A DNA stretch of 64,000 bases from Solibacillus daqui (GTDB lineage: Bacteria; Bacillota; Bacilli; Bacillales_A; Planococcaceae): assembly GCF_028747805.1 (NCBI RefSeq), contig NZ_CP114887.1, positions 923,501-987,500 of the forward strand, read 5' to 3'. The position numbers and the translations under genes are program-made. A model generated the notes under the pieces. The model was given only the letters and a program-made list of their open reading frames with translations, was not told the origin of the DNA and did no database searches. Below, piece by piece: positions 30,241-42,100 of the stretch (its first letter is position 1; each line of letters opens with the position of its first letter).

Positions 30241-30903
30241 ATGAAATTTACATCAGTTTTTGATATTATCGGTCCTGTAATGATCGGTCCTTCTTCGTCG
30301 CATACAGCAGGTGCAGCGCGAATTGGACGTGTAGCACGCGATTTATTTGGACGTCAGCCAAAATGGGTGAAAATTTATTTATATGGCTCGTTTGCAGAGA
30401 CCTATCGTGGTCACGGGACAGATGTTGCAATTGTTGGCGGCTTGCTGGATTATGATACAGATGACGAGCGCATTAAAACGGCATTTGAAGAAGCGCAAAA
30501 AGCAGGCTTACAATTTGAATTTATTCCAGAAACGGCAAATAAAGAACATCCAAACACAGCGCGTTTATTGATGGGCGATGATGCAGGCGAAATGAGTGTT
30601 GAAGGGATTTCAATCGGTGGCGGTAAAATCGAAATTAGCGAAGTAAACGGATTCAAGCTACGATTAACTGGTGGTATGCCAGCAATTTTAGTAGTTCATG
30701 ATGATCGCGCGGGCTGTATTGCCAACGTTGCGAACTGTTTAGCGATGCACGATGTCAATATTGGTCATATGGAAGTGTCTCGCATTGAGCGAGGGTTAAC
30801 GGCATTAATGGTTATTGAAGTTGACCAAAATATAGATGATCGCATTATAGAACAAATTTCTTACATCCCACATATAACAAAAGTTTCAAAAATTAATAAC
30901 TAA
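30241..30903 (+). CDS. sdaAB: L-serine dehydratase beta subunit
   Basis: 220 residues. The N-terminal part (DIIGPVMIGPSSSHTAGAARIG) is the conserved beta-chain domain, and residues ~145-220 are an ACT domain (PAILVVHDDRAGCIANVA), a likely serine-sensing site. With SdaAA it deaminates L-serine to pyruvate and ammonia. GGGAGGG lies upstream of the ATG. Confidence 0.95.
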   Translation: MKFTSVFDIIGPVMIGPSSSHTAGAARIGRVARDLFGRQPKWVKIYLYGSFAETYRGHGTDVAIVGGLLDYDTDDERIKTAFEEAQKAGLQFEFIPETANKEHPNTARLLMGDDAGEMSVEGISIGGGKIEISEVNGFKLRLTGGMPAILVVHDDRAGCIANVANCLAMHDVNIGHMEVSRIERGLTALMVIEVDQNIDDRIIEQISYIPHITKVSKINN

Positions 30904-30914
30904 GGGGTGAGCGT

Positions 30915-31835
30915 ATGGATGTATTATTTCGTAGTGTTCGAGAATTAGTAGACCTTGCTGAAAATGAAGGGAAGCTAATTTCAGAATTAATGATAGAGCA
31001 AGAAATGTTAATTAGCGGTCGTTCGCGTGATGAAATTTTTGCGCAAATGGATCGTAACTTAACGGTGATGGAAGAAGCAGTTGAGCGCGGGCTTCGCGGT
31101 GTACAATCCGTAACGGGCTTAACTGGTGGTGACGCAGTATTACTGCAAAACTATATAGCGCAGGGGAAGTCGCTAGCGGGTGATTTATTATTAGATGCAG
31201 TTAGTAAAGCGGTTGCTACGAATGAAGTTAATGCGGCAATGGGGACGATTTGTGCAACACCAACTGCGGGCTCTGCCGGTGTTGTACCAGGTACACTATT
31301 TGCAGTAAAAAATAAATTAAACCCAACGCGTGAGCAAATGATTCGCTATTTATTCACTTCAGGTGCATTTGGCTTTATCGTAGCAAACAATGCGTCGATT
31401 TCTGGTGCTGAAGGTGGTTGTCAGGCAGAGGTCGGAAGCGCGTCTGCAATGGCAGCAGCGGCAATTGTTGAGATGGCGGGTGGTTCACCACAGCAAAGTT
31501 CAGAAGCGTTTGCCATTACACTAAAAAACATGCTCGGACTTGTTTGTGACCCAGTAGCTGGACTTGTAGAAGTACCTTGTGTGAAACGTAATGCGATGGG
31601 GGCGTCAAATTCGCTTGTGGCAGCAGATATGGCATTGGCTGGCGTAACTAGCCGTATTCCATGTGACGAAGTAATTGGCGCGATGTATCGAATCGGTCAA
31701 GCTATGAGTCCGAACTTAAAAGAAACGGCACGTGGTGGTTTAGCGGCAACGCCAACAGGAAAAGCAATTACACATGCGATTTTTGAAGGTGGCAATTTAA
31801 AAGATATTTTAAAATCACGAACTGTTAGTCATTAA
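30915..31835 (+). CDS. sdaAA: L-serine dehydratase alpha subunit (Fe-S)
   Basis: 306 residues. The catalytic chain holds an oxygen-sensitive [4Fe-4S] cluster; cysteines in EGGCQAEVG, GLVCDPVAG and EVPC are the expected ligands. It lies 11 bases after sdaAB and is followed by a terminator. Confidence 0.95.
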   Translation: MDVLFRSVRELVDLAENEGKLISELMIEQEMLISGRSRDEIFAQMDRNLTVMEEAVERGLRGVQSVTGLTGGDAVLLQNYIAQGKSLAGDLLLDAVSKAVATNEVNAAMGTICATPTAGSAGVVPGTLFAVKNKLNPTREQMIRYLFTSGAFGFIVANNASISGAEGGCQAEVGSASAMAAAAIVEMAGGSPQQSSEAFAITLKNMLGLVCDPVAGLVEVPCVKRNAMGASNSLVAADMALAGVTSRIPCDEVIGAMYRIGQAMSPNLKETARGGLAATPTGKAITHAIFEGGNLKDILKSRTVSH

Positions 31836-31844
31836 ATTGAAATT

Positions 31845-31878
31845 GAATGTGTCCAAATGTGGATGCATTCATTTTTTG
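31845..31878 (+). terminator. Terminator after sdaAA
   Basis: GAATGTGTCC pairs with GGATGCATTC (two G-U pairs) and runs into ATTTTTTGG. Confidence 0.7.
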
Positions 31879-31952
31879 GTTTCTAACAGAACATATGCAC
31901 TCATTTTGTGCTATGCTAAGTACAAGCATTAAAGTAAAGGAAGTGTCGATCG

Positions 31953-33992
31953 ATGATTCATGAACCGGTTTCGAAGTTAAAAGGTATCGGAAAAGAAACA
32001 GCAGAACATTTAGCAAAAATCGGCATCGATAGCGTACATGATTTAATTTGGACATTTCCATATCGTCATGAAGATTTTAGATTAAAAGATTTAGCAGAAA
32101 CACCGCATAATGAACGTGTCACTATTGAAGCGCGTGTAGAAAGTGAACCAACGGCATTATTTTTAGGGAAAAATAAATCACGTTTACAATTTACGGCATT
32201 AGCGGGAAGACATTTGATTAAAGTAGTGTTTTTTAATCAAAACTATTTACGTCAAAAAATTTCAACAGGTATGATTATTACAATTACAGGGAAATGGGAT
32301 CGGGGTCGACAAACAATCATTGGCAGCTCGGTAACTTTTGGACCGAAAACCGAGCAAATCGATTTTGAACCTGTATATAGTTTAAAAGGGGGTTTACAGC
32401 AAAAGCGCTTCCGCAAATACATGCGCCAAGCCCTTGATGCTGTAAAAGAAGAATTACCAGAAACGTTACCGTATACGATTCGTGATAGCTATCAATTATT
32501 GGCACTACAAGATGCGCTTGAGGGGGTACATTTCCCGACAGACGCCGATCACGCAAAGCAAGCACGACGTCGTTTTGTTTACGAGGAGTTGCTTGAATTT
32601 CAGTTGCGCATACAAGCTTTGCGAAAAGCAAATAAAGAACATGAAAAGGGCATTTCAATTCGCTATGATTTAGAGAAATTAAAAACATTTATTAAGACAT
32701 TACCATACGAATTAACCGGCGCCCAAAAACGTGTAGTAAATGAAATATGTAAAGATTTATTGGTCCCGCAACGTATGAATCGCTTATTACAAGGTGACGT
32801 TGGTTCTGGTAAAACGGTTGTAGCGGCAATTGGTTTATACGCAGCAGTAACAGCTGGCTATCAAGGGGCATTAATGGCCCCGACTGAAATTTTAGCCGAA
32901 CAGCATGCGGAAAACTTGCATGCTTGGTTTGAACCAATTGGCATTAACGTGGCGATATTATCTGGTTCGACAAAAGCAAAGGCACGTCGAGAACTGTTAG
33001 CACAACTCACCGCTGGAGAAATCGATATTTTAATCGGGACGCATGCACTAATACAGCCAGATGTGGAATTTAATAATTTAGGCTTAGTTATTACCGATGA
33101 GCAACACCGTTTTGGCGTCGAGCAACGACGTGTTTTACGAGATAAAGGTGAAAATCCAGATGTCTTGTTTATGACGGCAACACCAATTCCTCGAACACTT
33201 GCTATTACGGCATTTGGTGAAATGGATGTATCGATTATAGATGAGCTACCAGCTGGACGAAAAGAAATTGAAACACATTGGTTGAAAAAAGAACAGCTTA
33301 ATAGTGTGTTAATGCGAATGTCACAAGAGTTGGAAGCGGGGCGCCAAGCGTATGTCATTACACCACTAATTGAAGAATCAGATAAGCTTGATGTGCAAAA
33401 TGCGGTTGATGCGTATGAACATTTAGCGTTGTACTTTGGGAGTCGTTTTAAAGTAGGGTTAATGCACGGTAAATTGCATCCAGATGAAAAAGATGCGGTC
33501 ATGCGCGCCTTTAGTGATGGTGATATTCATGTACTCGTATCTACAACCGTTGTCGAAGTTGGTGTAAACGTTCCGAATGCGACGTTTATGACGATATACG
33601 ATGCCGAGCGCTTTGGTTTAGCACAGCTTCATCAATTACGTGGACGTGTTGGACGTGGTGAACATCAGTCGTATTGTGTATTAATAGCTGATCCGAAAAC
33701 CGATGAGGGAAAAGAGCGTATGATGAGCATGACCGAAACAAATGACGGCTTCCGATTAGCCGAAAAAGATTTAGAGTTGCGCGGCTCGGGCGATTTCTTC
33801 GGTAAGCGTCAAAGTGGGGTGCCAGAATTTAAAATGGCAGATTTAGTGCATGATTACCGAGCGCTTGAAATGGCGAGACAAGATGCGGCTAAAATGCTGT
33901 ACGATGAAGCGTTTTGGCGAGATGCTGAGTACGAACCGTTACGTGGAAAACTTGTTTCTTCGGGTGTACTCGAAGGAAATCGTATCGATTAA
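31953..33992 (+). CDS. recG: ATP-dependent DNA helicase RecG
   Basis: 679 residues. An N-terminal wedge/OB domain (to ~170), then helicase motifs: Walker A GDVGSGKTV, motif II TDEQHRFG, MTATPIPRT, and motif VI HQLRGRVGRG. The C-terminal region includes the DLELRGSGDFFG segment. RecG remodels stalled forks and branched DNA. The start follows AAGGAAG. It stands in its conserved place upstream of fapR, but a VOC gene intervenes. Confidence 0.96.
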   Translation: MIHEPVSKLKGIGKETAEHLAKIGIDSVHDLIWTFPYRHEDFRLKDLAETPHNERVTIEARVESEPTALFLGKNKSRLQFTALAGRHLIKVVFFNQNYLRQKISTGMIITITGKWDRGRQTIIGSSVTFGPKTEQIDFEPVYSLKGGLQQKRFRKYMRQALDAVKEELPETLPYTIRDSYQLLALQDALEGVHFPTDADHAKQARRRFVYEELLEFQLRIQALRKANKEHEKGISIRYDLEKLKTFIKTLPYELTGAQKRVVNEICKDLLVPQRMNRLLQGDVGSGKTVVAAIGLYAAVTAGYQGALMAPTEILAEQHAENLHAWFEPIGINVAILSGSTKAKARRELLAQLTAGEIDILIGTHALIQPDVEFNNLGLVITDEQHRFGVEQRRVLRDKGENPDVLFMTATPIPRTLAITAFGEMDVSIIDELPAGRKEIETHWLKKEQLNSVLMRMSQELEAGRQAYVITPLIEESDKLDVQNAVDAYEHLALYFGSRFKVGLMHGKLHPDEKDAVMRAFSDGDIHVLVSTTVVEVGVNVPNATFMTIYDAERFGLAQLHQLRGRVGRGEHQSYCVLIADPKTDEGKERMMSMTETNDGFRLAEKDLELRGSGDFFGKRQSGVPEFKMADLVHDYRALEMARQDAAKMLYDEAFWRDAEYEPLRGKLVSSGVLEGNRID

Positions 33993-34013
33993 AGATTAGA
34001 AATTTAGGATTTG

Positions 34014-34022
34014 TGGTAAAAT
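34014..34022 (+). promoter_or_regulatory. Possible extended -10 promoter of the VOC gene
   Basis: TGGTAAAAT, 38 bases before the gene; no clear -35. Confidence 0.4.
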
Positions 34023-34060
34023 AGAAGGCTAATAATTATAAAAGAAATGAGGAATAATGA

Positions 34061-34483
34061 ATGGCAAAAATGCATCCGTATTTTGTATTTAAAGGTGAAA
34101 CAAAAGAGGCAGTGGCGCTTTATGCAAAGCTATTTAATGCGAAGAATGTAAATGTATTAACATTTGGCGAGATGCCTGAAAATCCTGCGCATCCAGTGCC
34201 TGAGGAAGCAAAGCATTTAGTCATGCACGCTTTAATCGAATTAGAAGGCGATATTAAAATGATGTTCTCAGATACATTCCCGGGGTCACCACAAGTAACA
34301 GTAGGTGACAATATTACGATTGCCTATATGTCAGAAGATGAAAATCATATTCGCTCGATTTTTGAAGGGTTATCGGATGGCGGCTTGGTAACAATGCCTT
34401 TACAAGAAACTTTTTGGAGTAAATGCTATGGACAAGTAACAGATAAGTTCGGCGTCTTATGGCAATTAAGCTACGAACAATAA
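34061..34483 (+). CDS. VOC-fold protein (PhnB/glyoxalase-like)
   Basis: 140 residues with the PhnB-like 3-dmu-9 fold pattern (YFVFKGETKEAVALYAKLF at the start, FGVLWQLSYE at the end). The family contains metal-dependent enzymes and binding proteins, and the substrate cannot be told. It has its own likely promoter and terminator and separates recG from fapR, which are adjacent in B. subtilis, so it is probably an insertion unrelated to the lipid operon. Confidence 0.8.
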   Translation: MAKMHPYFVFKGETKEAVALYAKLFNAKNVNVLTFGEMPENPAHPVPEEAKHLVMHALIELEGDIKMMFSDTFPGSPQVTVGDNITIAYMSEDENHIRSIFEGLSDGGLVTMPLQETFWSKCYGQVTDKFGVLWQLSYEQ

Positions 34484-34496
34484 TAGAATTATGCAG

Positions 34497-34528
34497 AACG
34501 CGGCAAAAAATTGTTGCGTTCTTTTTTT
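34497..34528 (+). terminator. Terminator after the VOC gene
   Basis: AACGCGGCAA pairs with TTGTTGCGTT (one G-U pair) and is followed by seven Ts. Confidence 0.82.
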
Positions 34529-34540
34529 GTACCATGTATA

Positions 34541-34569
34541 TTGATATTAGTACCAAGTGCTAATACTAA
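34541..34569 (+). promoter_or_regulatory. fapR promoter with FapR operator in the spacer
   Basis: TTAGTACCAAGTGCTAA (34547-34563) is a 17-bp imperfect palindrome matching the known FapR box type (TTAGTACC... ...CTAA). It exactly fills the 17-base space between a -35-like TTGATA and a weak -10 TACTAA. FapR is released from such sites by malonyl-CoA, so this points to autoregulation of the lipid operon. Confidence 0.7.
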
Positions 34570-34604
34570 TCTTATAAAAAATTAAAGGCAGGTAACAATT
34601 ACGT

Positions 34605-35177
34605 ATGAAGCGTTCCAAAAAAGAGCGTCAGTCGTTATTGACTGAAAAAATAGCCGACAATCCTTTCATAACAGATGAACAATTAGCAACAGAATTTTGT
34701 GTCAGTGTTCAAACGATTCGTCTGGATCGCATGGAGCTAGCTATCCCGGAATTGCGTGAGCGTATAAAAAATGTTGCTGCGAAAAAATATGATGATGTAA
34801 AGTCGCTACCACTGGATGAAGTGATTGGTGAAATTATTGATATAGAGTTAGATAATCGTGCTATCTCGATTTTTGACGTCGGAGAAGAACATGTTTTCCA
34901 ACGCAATGGCATTGCACGAGGGCATCATTTATTTGCACAGGCCAATTCATTAGCGGTTGCAGTAATAGATGATGAGCTTGCTCTAACAGTAAAATCAAAT
35001 GTAGCTTTTGTTAAGCCTGTTAAAGCAGGTGATCGTGTTGTAACCAAAGCGATTGTAAAAGGGCGAAACACTGAAAAAAATCGTACATTTATTGACGTTA
35101 TTTCAACAGTGGATAATGAAGTCGTTTTTAAAGGTGAATTTGAAATGTACCGCACGAAAGGTGAAGAAGCAATATGA
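34605..35177 (+). CDS. fapR: Fatty acid and phospholipid synthesis repressor FapR
   Basis: 190 residues. An N-terminal DeoR-like helix-turn-helix ([21 protein letters not shown]) is joined to a hot-dog domain that binds malonyl-CoA ([19 protein letters not shown]). Strong similarity to the B. subtilis protein. It begins the operon fapR-plsX-fabD-fabG-acpP and has its own binding site in the promoter. The stop overlaps the plsX start. Confidence 0.96.
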   Translation: MKRSKKERQSLLTEKIADNPFITDEQLATEFCVSVQTIRLDRMELAIPELRERIKNVAAKKYDDVKSLPLDEVIGEIIDIELDNRAISIFDVGEEHVFQRNGIARGHHLFAQANSLAVAVIDDELALTVKSNVAFVKPVKAGDRVVTKAIVKGRNTEKNRTFIDVISTVDNEVVFKGEFEMYRTKGEEAI

Positions 35178-36169
35178 AATTAGCAGTAGATGGTATGGGA
35201 GGAGACAATGCTCCCCAAGCAATCGTCGAAGGTGTCTTAATAGCCCTTGATGATTTTCCAAATTTAGAAATTGATTTGTATGGTGACGAGCAAAAGATGG
35301 CACCATATTTAAAGCAGCATAGCCGCTTAAATGTAATACATTGTACAGAAGTTGTAGAAGCAGATGATGATCCAGCACGCGCGGTTCGTCGTAAAAAAGA
35401 CTCTTCCATGACACGTATGCTTGATGCGGTAGCAGAGGGGAAAGCGGATGCGTGTTTATCAGCAGGTAATACGGGTGCATTAATGGCAGGTGGCTTGTTT
35501 AAAGTAGGGCGTATTGAAGGCGTATCGCGACCAGCTTTAGCAACAACATTACCAACAATGAATGGTGATGGTTTCTTAATGTTAGATTTAGGCGCAAATG
35601 CGGATGCTAAGCCTGAAAACTTATTGCAATATGCAATTATGGGGGACATTTATGTCAAACAAGTGCGCGGTATTGCATCACCACGTGTGGGATTACTCAA
35701 TATCGGTACCGAAGATAAAAAAGGGAACGAATTAACGAAATCCGCATTTACATTATTAAAAGAGGCAGATTTCAATTTTGAAGGTAATGTTGAATCACGC
35801 GAGCTATTAAATGGAGTAGCGGATGTCGTAGTGACAGATGGTTTCACAGGTAATATGACATTGAAGACACTTGAAGGAACAGCAGGCGCGATTTTTAAAA
35901 TGTTAAAAGAGGCATTATTTGCAACGACGAAAACAAAAATCGCAGCGGCGTTAGTAAAAAACGATTTAAAACAATTAAAAGATAAAATGGATTACACAGA
36001 GTACGGTGGTGCGGCGTTATTTGGTTTAAAAGCACCGGTAATTAAAGCGCATGGCTCGTCTAATCCACGTGCAATCTATAGTGCGATTCGACAAGCTTCA
36101 ATTATGGTAGAACATAAAGTTTGCGAAACAATTACTGAAAAAATTGAGCAAATGCCAAAATCACAATAA
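35174..36169 (+). CDS. plsX: Acyl-ACP:phosphate acyltransferase PlsX
   Basis: 331 residues, starting with the family signature [14 protein letters not shown]. It makes acyl-phosphate from acyl-ACP for PlsY. ATGA overlap with fapR. Other landmarks are SAGNTGALM and the C-terminal [13 protein letters not shown]. Confidence 0.97.
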   Translation: MKLAVDGMGGDNAPQAIVEGVLIALDDFPNLEIDLYGDEQKMAPYLKQHSRLNVIHCTEVVEADDDPARAVRRKKDSSMTRMLDAVAEGKADACLSAGNTGALMAGGLFKVGRIEGVSRPALATTLPTMNGDGFLMLDLGANADAKPENLLQYAIMGDIYVKQVRGIASPRVGLLNIGTEDKKGNELTKSAFTLLKEADFNFEGNVESRELLNGVADVVVTDGFTGNMTLKTLEGTAGAIFKMLKEALFATTKTKIAAALVKNDLKQLKDKMDYTEYGGAALFGLKAPVIKAHGSSNPRAIYSAIRQASIMVEHKVCETITEKIEQMPKSQ

Positions 36170-36195
36170 GGCTTTTTCATAAAGGGGAATTAGAT

Positions 36196-37149
36196 ATGAC
36201 AAAAATTGCGTTTATTTTTCCGGGGCAAGGTTCGCAATCCGTGGGGATGGGTGCGGAACTTGTAGCAAACGACGAAAATAGTAACCAATATTATGTTCGT
36301 GCAGACGAAGTGTTAAATTTACCATTGTCGGACTATATGTTGAATGGTCCACAAGAAACATTAACACTGACGTATCATGCACAGCCAGCACTTTTAACTA
36401 CAGGCGTAATGATTGCGAATAAGTTATTAGCAGCGGGGATTCAGCCGCATTTTACGGCAGGTCATTCATTGGGGGAATATAGTGCATTTGTTATTTCAGA
36501 AGTATTATCTTTTGAAGATGCGGTGCAAACGGTTCATCAACGTGGGGTGTATATGGACGAGGCAGTACCAGCAGGTCAAGGGGCAATGGCGGCAATTTTA
36601 GCAATGGACGGGGAACAGCTAAATGCCATTTGTGAACAAGTATCAACTACTGGTGAAGTCGTGCAAGTTGCGAACTTCAACTGCCCAGGACAAATTGTGA
36701 TTTCGGGGACGAAACAAGGTGTCGATGAGGCATGTAAACGTGCGAAGGAAGCTGGCGCAAAACGAGCGCTTCCATTAGTTGTAAGTGGACCATTCCATAG
36801 TACGTTAATGCAAAAGGCGGCAGACAACTTAGCAACATCAATTTCTACATTATCGATTCAAAGTCCGAAAATTCCAGTTGTGAGTAATGTAACGTCACAA
36901 TTGTTAACGACACCAGAGCAAATACAGCAAGAAATGGTCGCACAAGTAACGAGCTCAGTACTATGGGAACAAAATGTACAAACGCTTATTGCGCAAGGTG
37001 TTACGGTATTTATTGAATGTGGCCCAGGGAAAGTGTTATCTGGTTTGGTAAAGAAAATTGATCGCAACGTGCAAACATATTGTGTTTATGATGAAGCAAG
37101 CTTTGCGCAAGTTGTTGAAGCATCAAAGGAGTGGACGCAATGGGTTTAA
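36196..37149 (+). CDS. fabD: Malonyl-CoA:ACP transacylase
   Basis: 317 residues. [10 protein letters not shown] at the N-terminus, the nucleophile Ser in [10 protein letters not shown] (~residue 93), and the catalytic His in GPFHS (~200). It loads malonyl onto ACP. AAGGGGAAT precedes it. It overlaps fabG by ten bases. Confidence 0.97.
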   Translation: MTKIAFIFPGQGSQSVGMGAELVANDENSNQYYVRADEVLNLPLSDYMLNGPQETLTLTYHAQPALLTTGVMIANKLLAAGIQPHFTAGHSLGEYSAFVISEVLSFEDAVQTVHQRGVYMDEAVPAGQGAMAAILAMDGEQLNAICEQVSTTGEVVQVANFNCPGQIVISGTKQGVDEACKRAKEAGAKRALPLVVSGPFHSTLMQKAADNLATSISTLSIQSPKIPVVSNVTSQLLTTPEQIQQEMVAQVTSSVLWEQNVQTLIAQGVTVFIECGPGKVLSGLVKKIDRNVQTYCVYDEASFAQVVEASKEWTQWV

Positions 37150-37886
37150 TGGGGAAATGTGCAATAGTAACGGGGGCTTCACGTGGCATAGGTCGTGCGA
37201 TTGCGTTAGAATTAGCCAGTCAAGGTGCACGTGTTGTAGTAAATTACAGTGGTAGCGTGGAAAAGGCGAAACAAGTTGTAGAAGAAATTCAAGCAAACGG
37301 TGGCGAGGCAATTGCTGTACAAGCAGATGTAGCAAATGGTGAATCTGTACAGCAATTAATGCAAACTGCGCTTGAAACATACGGTTCAATTGATATTTTA
37401 GTTAATAACGCAGGCATTACACGCGATAATCTATTGATGCGTATGAAAGATGATGAATGGGATGATGTCATCAACACCAATTTAAAAGGTGTGTTCCTTT
37501 GTACAAAAGCGGTAACACGTCAAATGATGAAGCAACGTGCAGGTCGTATTATTAATATTTCATCAATTGTTGGTGTAGCAGGAAACCCTGGTCAGGCAAA
37601 TTACGTTGCAGCAAAGGCAGGGGTAATCGGTTTAACAAAAACGACTGCTCAAGAGCTTGCTTCGCGAAATATTTTAGTCAATGCGATTGCACCAGGCTTT
37701 ATTACAACAGAGATGACAGACGGTTTACCAGAAGATTTAAAGCAAGCGATGCTAAAGCAAATTCCATTAGCGAAGCTTGGACAGCCAGAGGATATCGCAA
37801 AAGCCGTAACGTTTTTCGCATCCGATAGCGCAAATTACATTACTGGCCAAACATTACAAATCGATGGCGGTATGGTGATGGCTTAG
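37140..37886 (+). CDS. fabG: 3-oxoacyl-ACP reductase
   Basis: 248-residue short-chain dehydrogenase. NADPH site [13 protein letters not shown], catalytic Ser in NISSIVG and YVAAKAG (Tyr-x3-Lys). It reduces 3-oxoacyl-ACP in elongation. ATG 37140 has AAAGGAG eight bases upstream; a GTG three codons earlier overlaps that site. Confidence 0.96.
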   Translation: MGLMGKCAIVTGASRGIGRAIALELASQGARVVVNYSGSVEKAKQVVEEIQANGGEAIAVQADVANGESVQQLMQTALETYGSIDILVNNAGITRDNLLMRMKDDEWDDVINTNLKGVFLCTKAVTRQMMKQRAGRIINISSIVGVAGNPGQANYVAAKAGVIGLTKTTAQELASRNILVNAIAPGFITTEMTDGLPEDLKQAMLKQIPLAKLGQPEDIAKAVTFFASDSANYITGQTLQIDGGMVMA

Positions 37887-37919
37887 CTTTTTAACACACT
37901 CTTGAGGGGAGGTGACATT

Positions 37920-38156
37920 ATGTCTACAGTAATTGAACGTGTAACAAAAGTAGTAGTTGATCGCTTAGGCGTTGACGAAAGTGAAGTAAAATTAGAAGCA
38001 TCATTCCGTGATGATTTAGGTGCCGATTCATTAGACGTTGTTGAACTAGTAATGGAATTAGAAGATGAGTTCGATATGGAAATTTCTGATGAAGATGCAG
38101 AAAAAATCGCTACAGTTGGTGATGCTATCTCATACATCGAAAGCAAAGTAAGCTAA
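37920..38156 (+). CDS. acpP: Acyl carrier protein
   Basis: 78 residues, highly acidic. The phosphopantetheine serine is in [19 protein letters not shown] precedes ATG 37920. It is the last gene of the fapR operon and is followed by a strong terminator. Confidence 0.98.
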   Translation: MSTVIERVTKVVVDRLGVDESEVKLEASFRDDLGADSLDVVELVMELEDEFDMEISDEDAEKIATVGDAISYIESKVS

Positions 38157-38171
38157 TCAATAAACGTAAAG

Positions 38172-38212
38172 GGTGTTCTGTTGTATGAATCATATAACAG
38201 AACATCTTTTTT
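38172..38212 (+). terminator. Terminator after acpP
   Basis: A 16-bp stem (GGTGTTCTGTTGTATG / CATATAACAGAACATC, two G-U pairs), three-base loop, six Ts. Confidence 0.9.
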
Positions 38213-38310
38213 CGTGCGTGAAAGTTAAAAACAAATGGGGGAAAAATATTGCGCCAAAATTCATATTTGTCAAATTCCTTGGTTTTACGCGTTTTTTTAG
38301 CGACTACCCT

Positions 38311-38339
38311 TTGCACAATAGTATATAACAATGTAAACT
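38311..38339 (+). promoter_or_regulatory. Candidate promoter of rnc-smc-ftsY
   Basis: TTGCAC, 17 bases, TAAACT; 34 bases before rnc. Confidence 0.5.
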
Positions 38340-38373
38340 AAACGATAGAAACTAGAAGGAAGGCAAAAAGTCC

Positions 38374-39135
38374 ATGATGCAAAGAAGAAAAGGTAGTAAC
38401 CAAAAAGTTGGGGTACTCCCTGAAAAAGTAAGAGCACAATTTCAATTAGTACAAGATGAAATGAATATTCATTTCACAAATAAGGCATTAATATACCAAG
38501 CCTTTACACATTCATCTTATGTGAATGAGCATCGCCGCAAACAATTTACGGACAATGAACGCTTAGAATTTTTAGGGGACGCAGTATTAGAATTATCAGT
38601 TTCAAAATATTTATTTGAAAAGTTCCCGAATATGAGTGAAGGTGAATTAACGAAATTACGTGCGTCAATCGTATGTGAGCCTTCGTTAGTCGTTTTTGCC
38701 AATGAACTAAATTTTGGCCAATTCGTTTTATTAGGTAAAGGCGAAGAACTAACAGGTGGTCGTGAACGTCCAGCTTTACTTGCAGACGTATTTGAATCAT
38801 TTGTTGGAGCCCTTTATTTAGACCAAGGTTTAGAAGTCGTTGTCGCGTTTTTAGAACGTATCGTATTCCCTAAAGTAGAAGTCGGTGCTTTTTCGCATGT
38901 GATGGATTTTAAAAGTCAATTGCAGGAAATCATTCAACAAACAAATAATGGCCTTTTACATTATGAAATTGTCGATGAAAAAGGACCAGCGCATAACAGA
39001 ACCTTTGTTTCACGCGTACTATTAAACAACCAAGAATTAGGCCTTGGTCGTGGTAAATCGAAGAAAGAAGCTGAGCAGCAGGCTGCGCAAAGTGCGATGG
39101 CTATGCTTAAGCAGTCAAAGCCAGAGGGGGAATAA
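38374..39135 (+). CDS. rnc: Ribonuclease III
   Basis: 253 residues. The catalytic signature [13 protein letters not shown] is at ~60-72, with a second acidic site in [17 protein letters not shown] double-stranded RNA-binding domain fills ~175-250 ([14 protein letters not shown]). It processes rRNA and double-stranded RNA. It leads directly into smc. Confidence 0.97.
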   Translation: MMQRRKGSNQKVGVLPEKVRAQFQLVQDEMNIHFTNKALIYQAFTHSSYVNEHRRKQFTDNERLEFLGDAVLELSVSKYLFEKFPNMSEGELTKLRASIVCEPSLVVFANELNFGQFVLLGKGEELTGGRERPALLADVFESFVGALYLDQGLEVVVAFLERIVFPKVEVGAFSHVMDFKSQLQEIIQQTNNGLLHYEIVDEKGPAHNRTFVSRVLLNNQELGLGRGKSKKEAEQQAAQSAMAMLKQSKPEGE

Positions 39136-39136
39136 A

Positions 39137-42100
39137 ATGTTCCTTAAACGACTTGAAGTAGTAGGATTTAAATCATTTGCTGAACGGATTGGCATTGATT
39201 TTGTTCCTGGAGTAACTGCAGTAGTTGGCCCAAATGGTAGTGGTAAAAGTAATGTTACAGATGCCATTCGTTGGGTTTTAGGTGAGCAATCTGCAAAAAG
39301 TCTACGTGGTGCGAAAATGGAGGATGTTATCTTCGCCGGAAGTGAATCACGTAAAGCATTAAATTTTGCAGAAGTAACACTTGTTTTGGACAATACAGAT
39401 GAGCAAATCGCTATTCCATATACAGAAATAAATGTCACAAGACGTGTGTATCGTTCAGGTGATAGCGAATATTTGCTGAACAATCAGCAATGTCGCCTGA
39501 AGGATATTACGGACTTGTTTATGGATTCGGGTCTTGGAAAAGAAGCGTTTTCGATTATTTCACAAGGGCGTGTTGATGAAATTTTAAACAGCCGTCCAGA
39601 TGATCGTCGCAGTATTTTTGAAGAGGCAGCTGGTGTTTTAAAATATAAATTACGTAAGAAAAAAGCCGAGCATAAATTAGTCGAAACCGATGAAAACTTA
39701 AATCGTGTACTTGATATTTTACATGAAATCGAAATTCGCCTAGAACCGTTAAAAATCCAGGCTTCTAGCGCAAAAGACTATATTCGCATGACGGCAGAAT
39801 TGAAGGACTTTGACATCGCGTTAATGGTCCACGACATGCTAGCACATGATGCAACATTAAAAGCATTCGATGTAGAGCAAGGTACGTTAGCAATTTCGGA
39901 AAAAGAGCATGCAACAAAAATGTCCCAGTTTGAGACAAATTTACGTAAAATGCGTAGCGAGTTAAAAACGATTGATGAAGTGCTAGACATTTCACAAGAG
40001 CAGCTTGTCGAAGCGAGTGCTGAAGTAGAGCGTTGGGAAGGACGTAAAGCATTATTTAATGAAAAGCGTTCGAATGCAGAAAAGCAAATCCAACAATTAA
40101 AACAGTCACATAAACAAGCGAATGACACAGTTTTAGAACTAGTAGGACAAGAGCAAGAAAAACGCAAGCAATTTACCGAAAAGCAAAAAGTAGTACAACA
40201 AGTGCGTTCATCATTAAAACAAGTTGAACAAGCATTGACACGTACAGCCTCTGAAATTGAACAAGAAATTGAACAGGCGAAAAATACGTTTATTAACTTA
40301 TTAAATGAAGAAGCAACGGTTAAAAACGAACTGAAGCATATTGATCAGCAACTTTCACAAGAGCAGGCTTCTGCAGAGCGAATGACTGGTCGTTCGTCTG
40401 AGATGCAAAAAGAGCTCGCACAGGTAGTTGTAGAACAGCAAACAACAGCACGTGCACTTGAACAATCAGAGCTTGCAGTAAAAGAACAACTTGGCCGTTA
40501 TGATGTATTACAAATGCAGCTAAAAACAGCAACAGCTAATTTAGATGAAAAGCAAGCGTTGTTATATAAAGCATATCAGCACCATCAACAGTTAAAAGCA
40601 CGTAAAGAAACGTTAGCCGAGTTAGAGGCCGATTTTTCGGGCTTCTTCCATGGTGTAAAAGAAATACTACTTGCCCGTGATCGTGGTGAGTTACAAGGAA
40701 TTGAAGGGGCGGTAGCGGAACTAATTCAAGTAGAGTCGAAATATTCACAAGCGCTTGAAACGGCATTAGGTGCAGCTTCACAGCATATTGTGACCGCCAA
40801 TGAGCAACACGCACAAAAAGCAATAGGGTGGTTAAAGCAAAAGCGTGCAGGTCGTGCGACATTTTTACCGAAAACTGTTATGCGTTCACGAAAAATCCAA
40901 CCTCATCAATTGCAAGATATTCAGTCGCATCCCGCATATATTGCATTGGCATACGAATTAGTAAGTTATGCACCTGAAAATACGAATATTATCGAAAACC
41001 TTTTAGGAAACGTCCTAGTAGCCGCGAATTTAGAGGGAGCGAGTCAAATCGCACGTATTTTAGGTTTTAAATACCGCGTGGTGACGCTAGAAGGCGATAT
41101 CGTCAATGCAGGTGGTTCGTTAACGGGTGGTGCATTAAAGCAACAAAGTTCCCTATTTTCACGAAAGGCTGAGCTCGAAAAATTAGTGACAACATTAGCT
41201 GAAATGGAAGCGACGATTCAATCTGCTGAACAAAAGGTTTCAACGAAGAAGTCTGAAATTGCAGAGCTACGTCATACATTAGAAGAGATGAAGTTACAAG
41301 GTGAGACACTACGTGAACAAGAGCAAATTCATCGTTCAAAGCTATTAGAGTTGGATATGACGGTAAAGAGTTTACAAACAACGGTTACGTTAACTGAATC
41401 TGAACAATCGACAGTAACAACACGTAAAGAAACGTTAGCCGAACAGCAGCAACTTTCGACAGTACGTTTAGCACAATTACAAGAAGAATTACAAGAAGTA
41501 CAGCAAACGGTAGATGAGCTCACGAAGGCAAAAGAACAAAGTGAAACACAAAAAGATGTGTTGCGTGAACAATTAGCGCAGCAACGTTCTGAGTTAGCCG
41601 TTGCACAGGAGCAGTTAACACAAGTACAAGCTGCAATTGCAGACATTGAGCTAAACTTAACGAAAGTAAAAAATCAATCTGATAAAATTTCCCAGGAAAT
41701 CGAGTGGATTGAATCTGAGGATGGTGTGAATGGCCCATCTGCTGAAGAATTAGCACAAACGATTACAGACTGGACAGTGAAAAAAGATGCACTAACGGAA
41801 ACGATTCAAAAAAACCGAAAGTCTCGTGATTCATTGCATGAACAAGTTACAGAAATTGAAATCCAACTACAAGAAGTACAACGTGTACATAAAAGCTATG
41901 TCGACGCAATTCGTGCATTAGAATTAAAACGTAGTCGTATTGAATTCGAAAAAACAAACTTGCAACAGCTATTACTCGAGCAATATGAGCTGGACATTAT
42001 TACTGCACAAGATGAAGCAATCCATATTGAAGATGTAGAACAAGTGCGTCGTAAAGTGAAGCTATTAAAACAATCAATCGAAGAATTAGGGCCGGTAAAC

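Noticed and set aside
32861..33502. 213-codon open frame antisense to recG
   Set aside because: Shadow of the conserved helicase domain, Ser/Cys-rich translation typical of reverse frames.
39044..39136. N-terminal extension of Smc by 31 codons
   Set aside because: It overlaps rnc and has no ribosome site; MFLKRLEVVGFKSF is the invariant Smc start.
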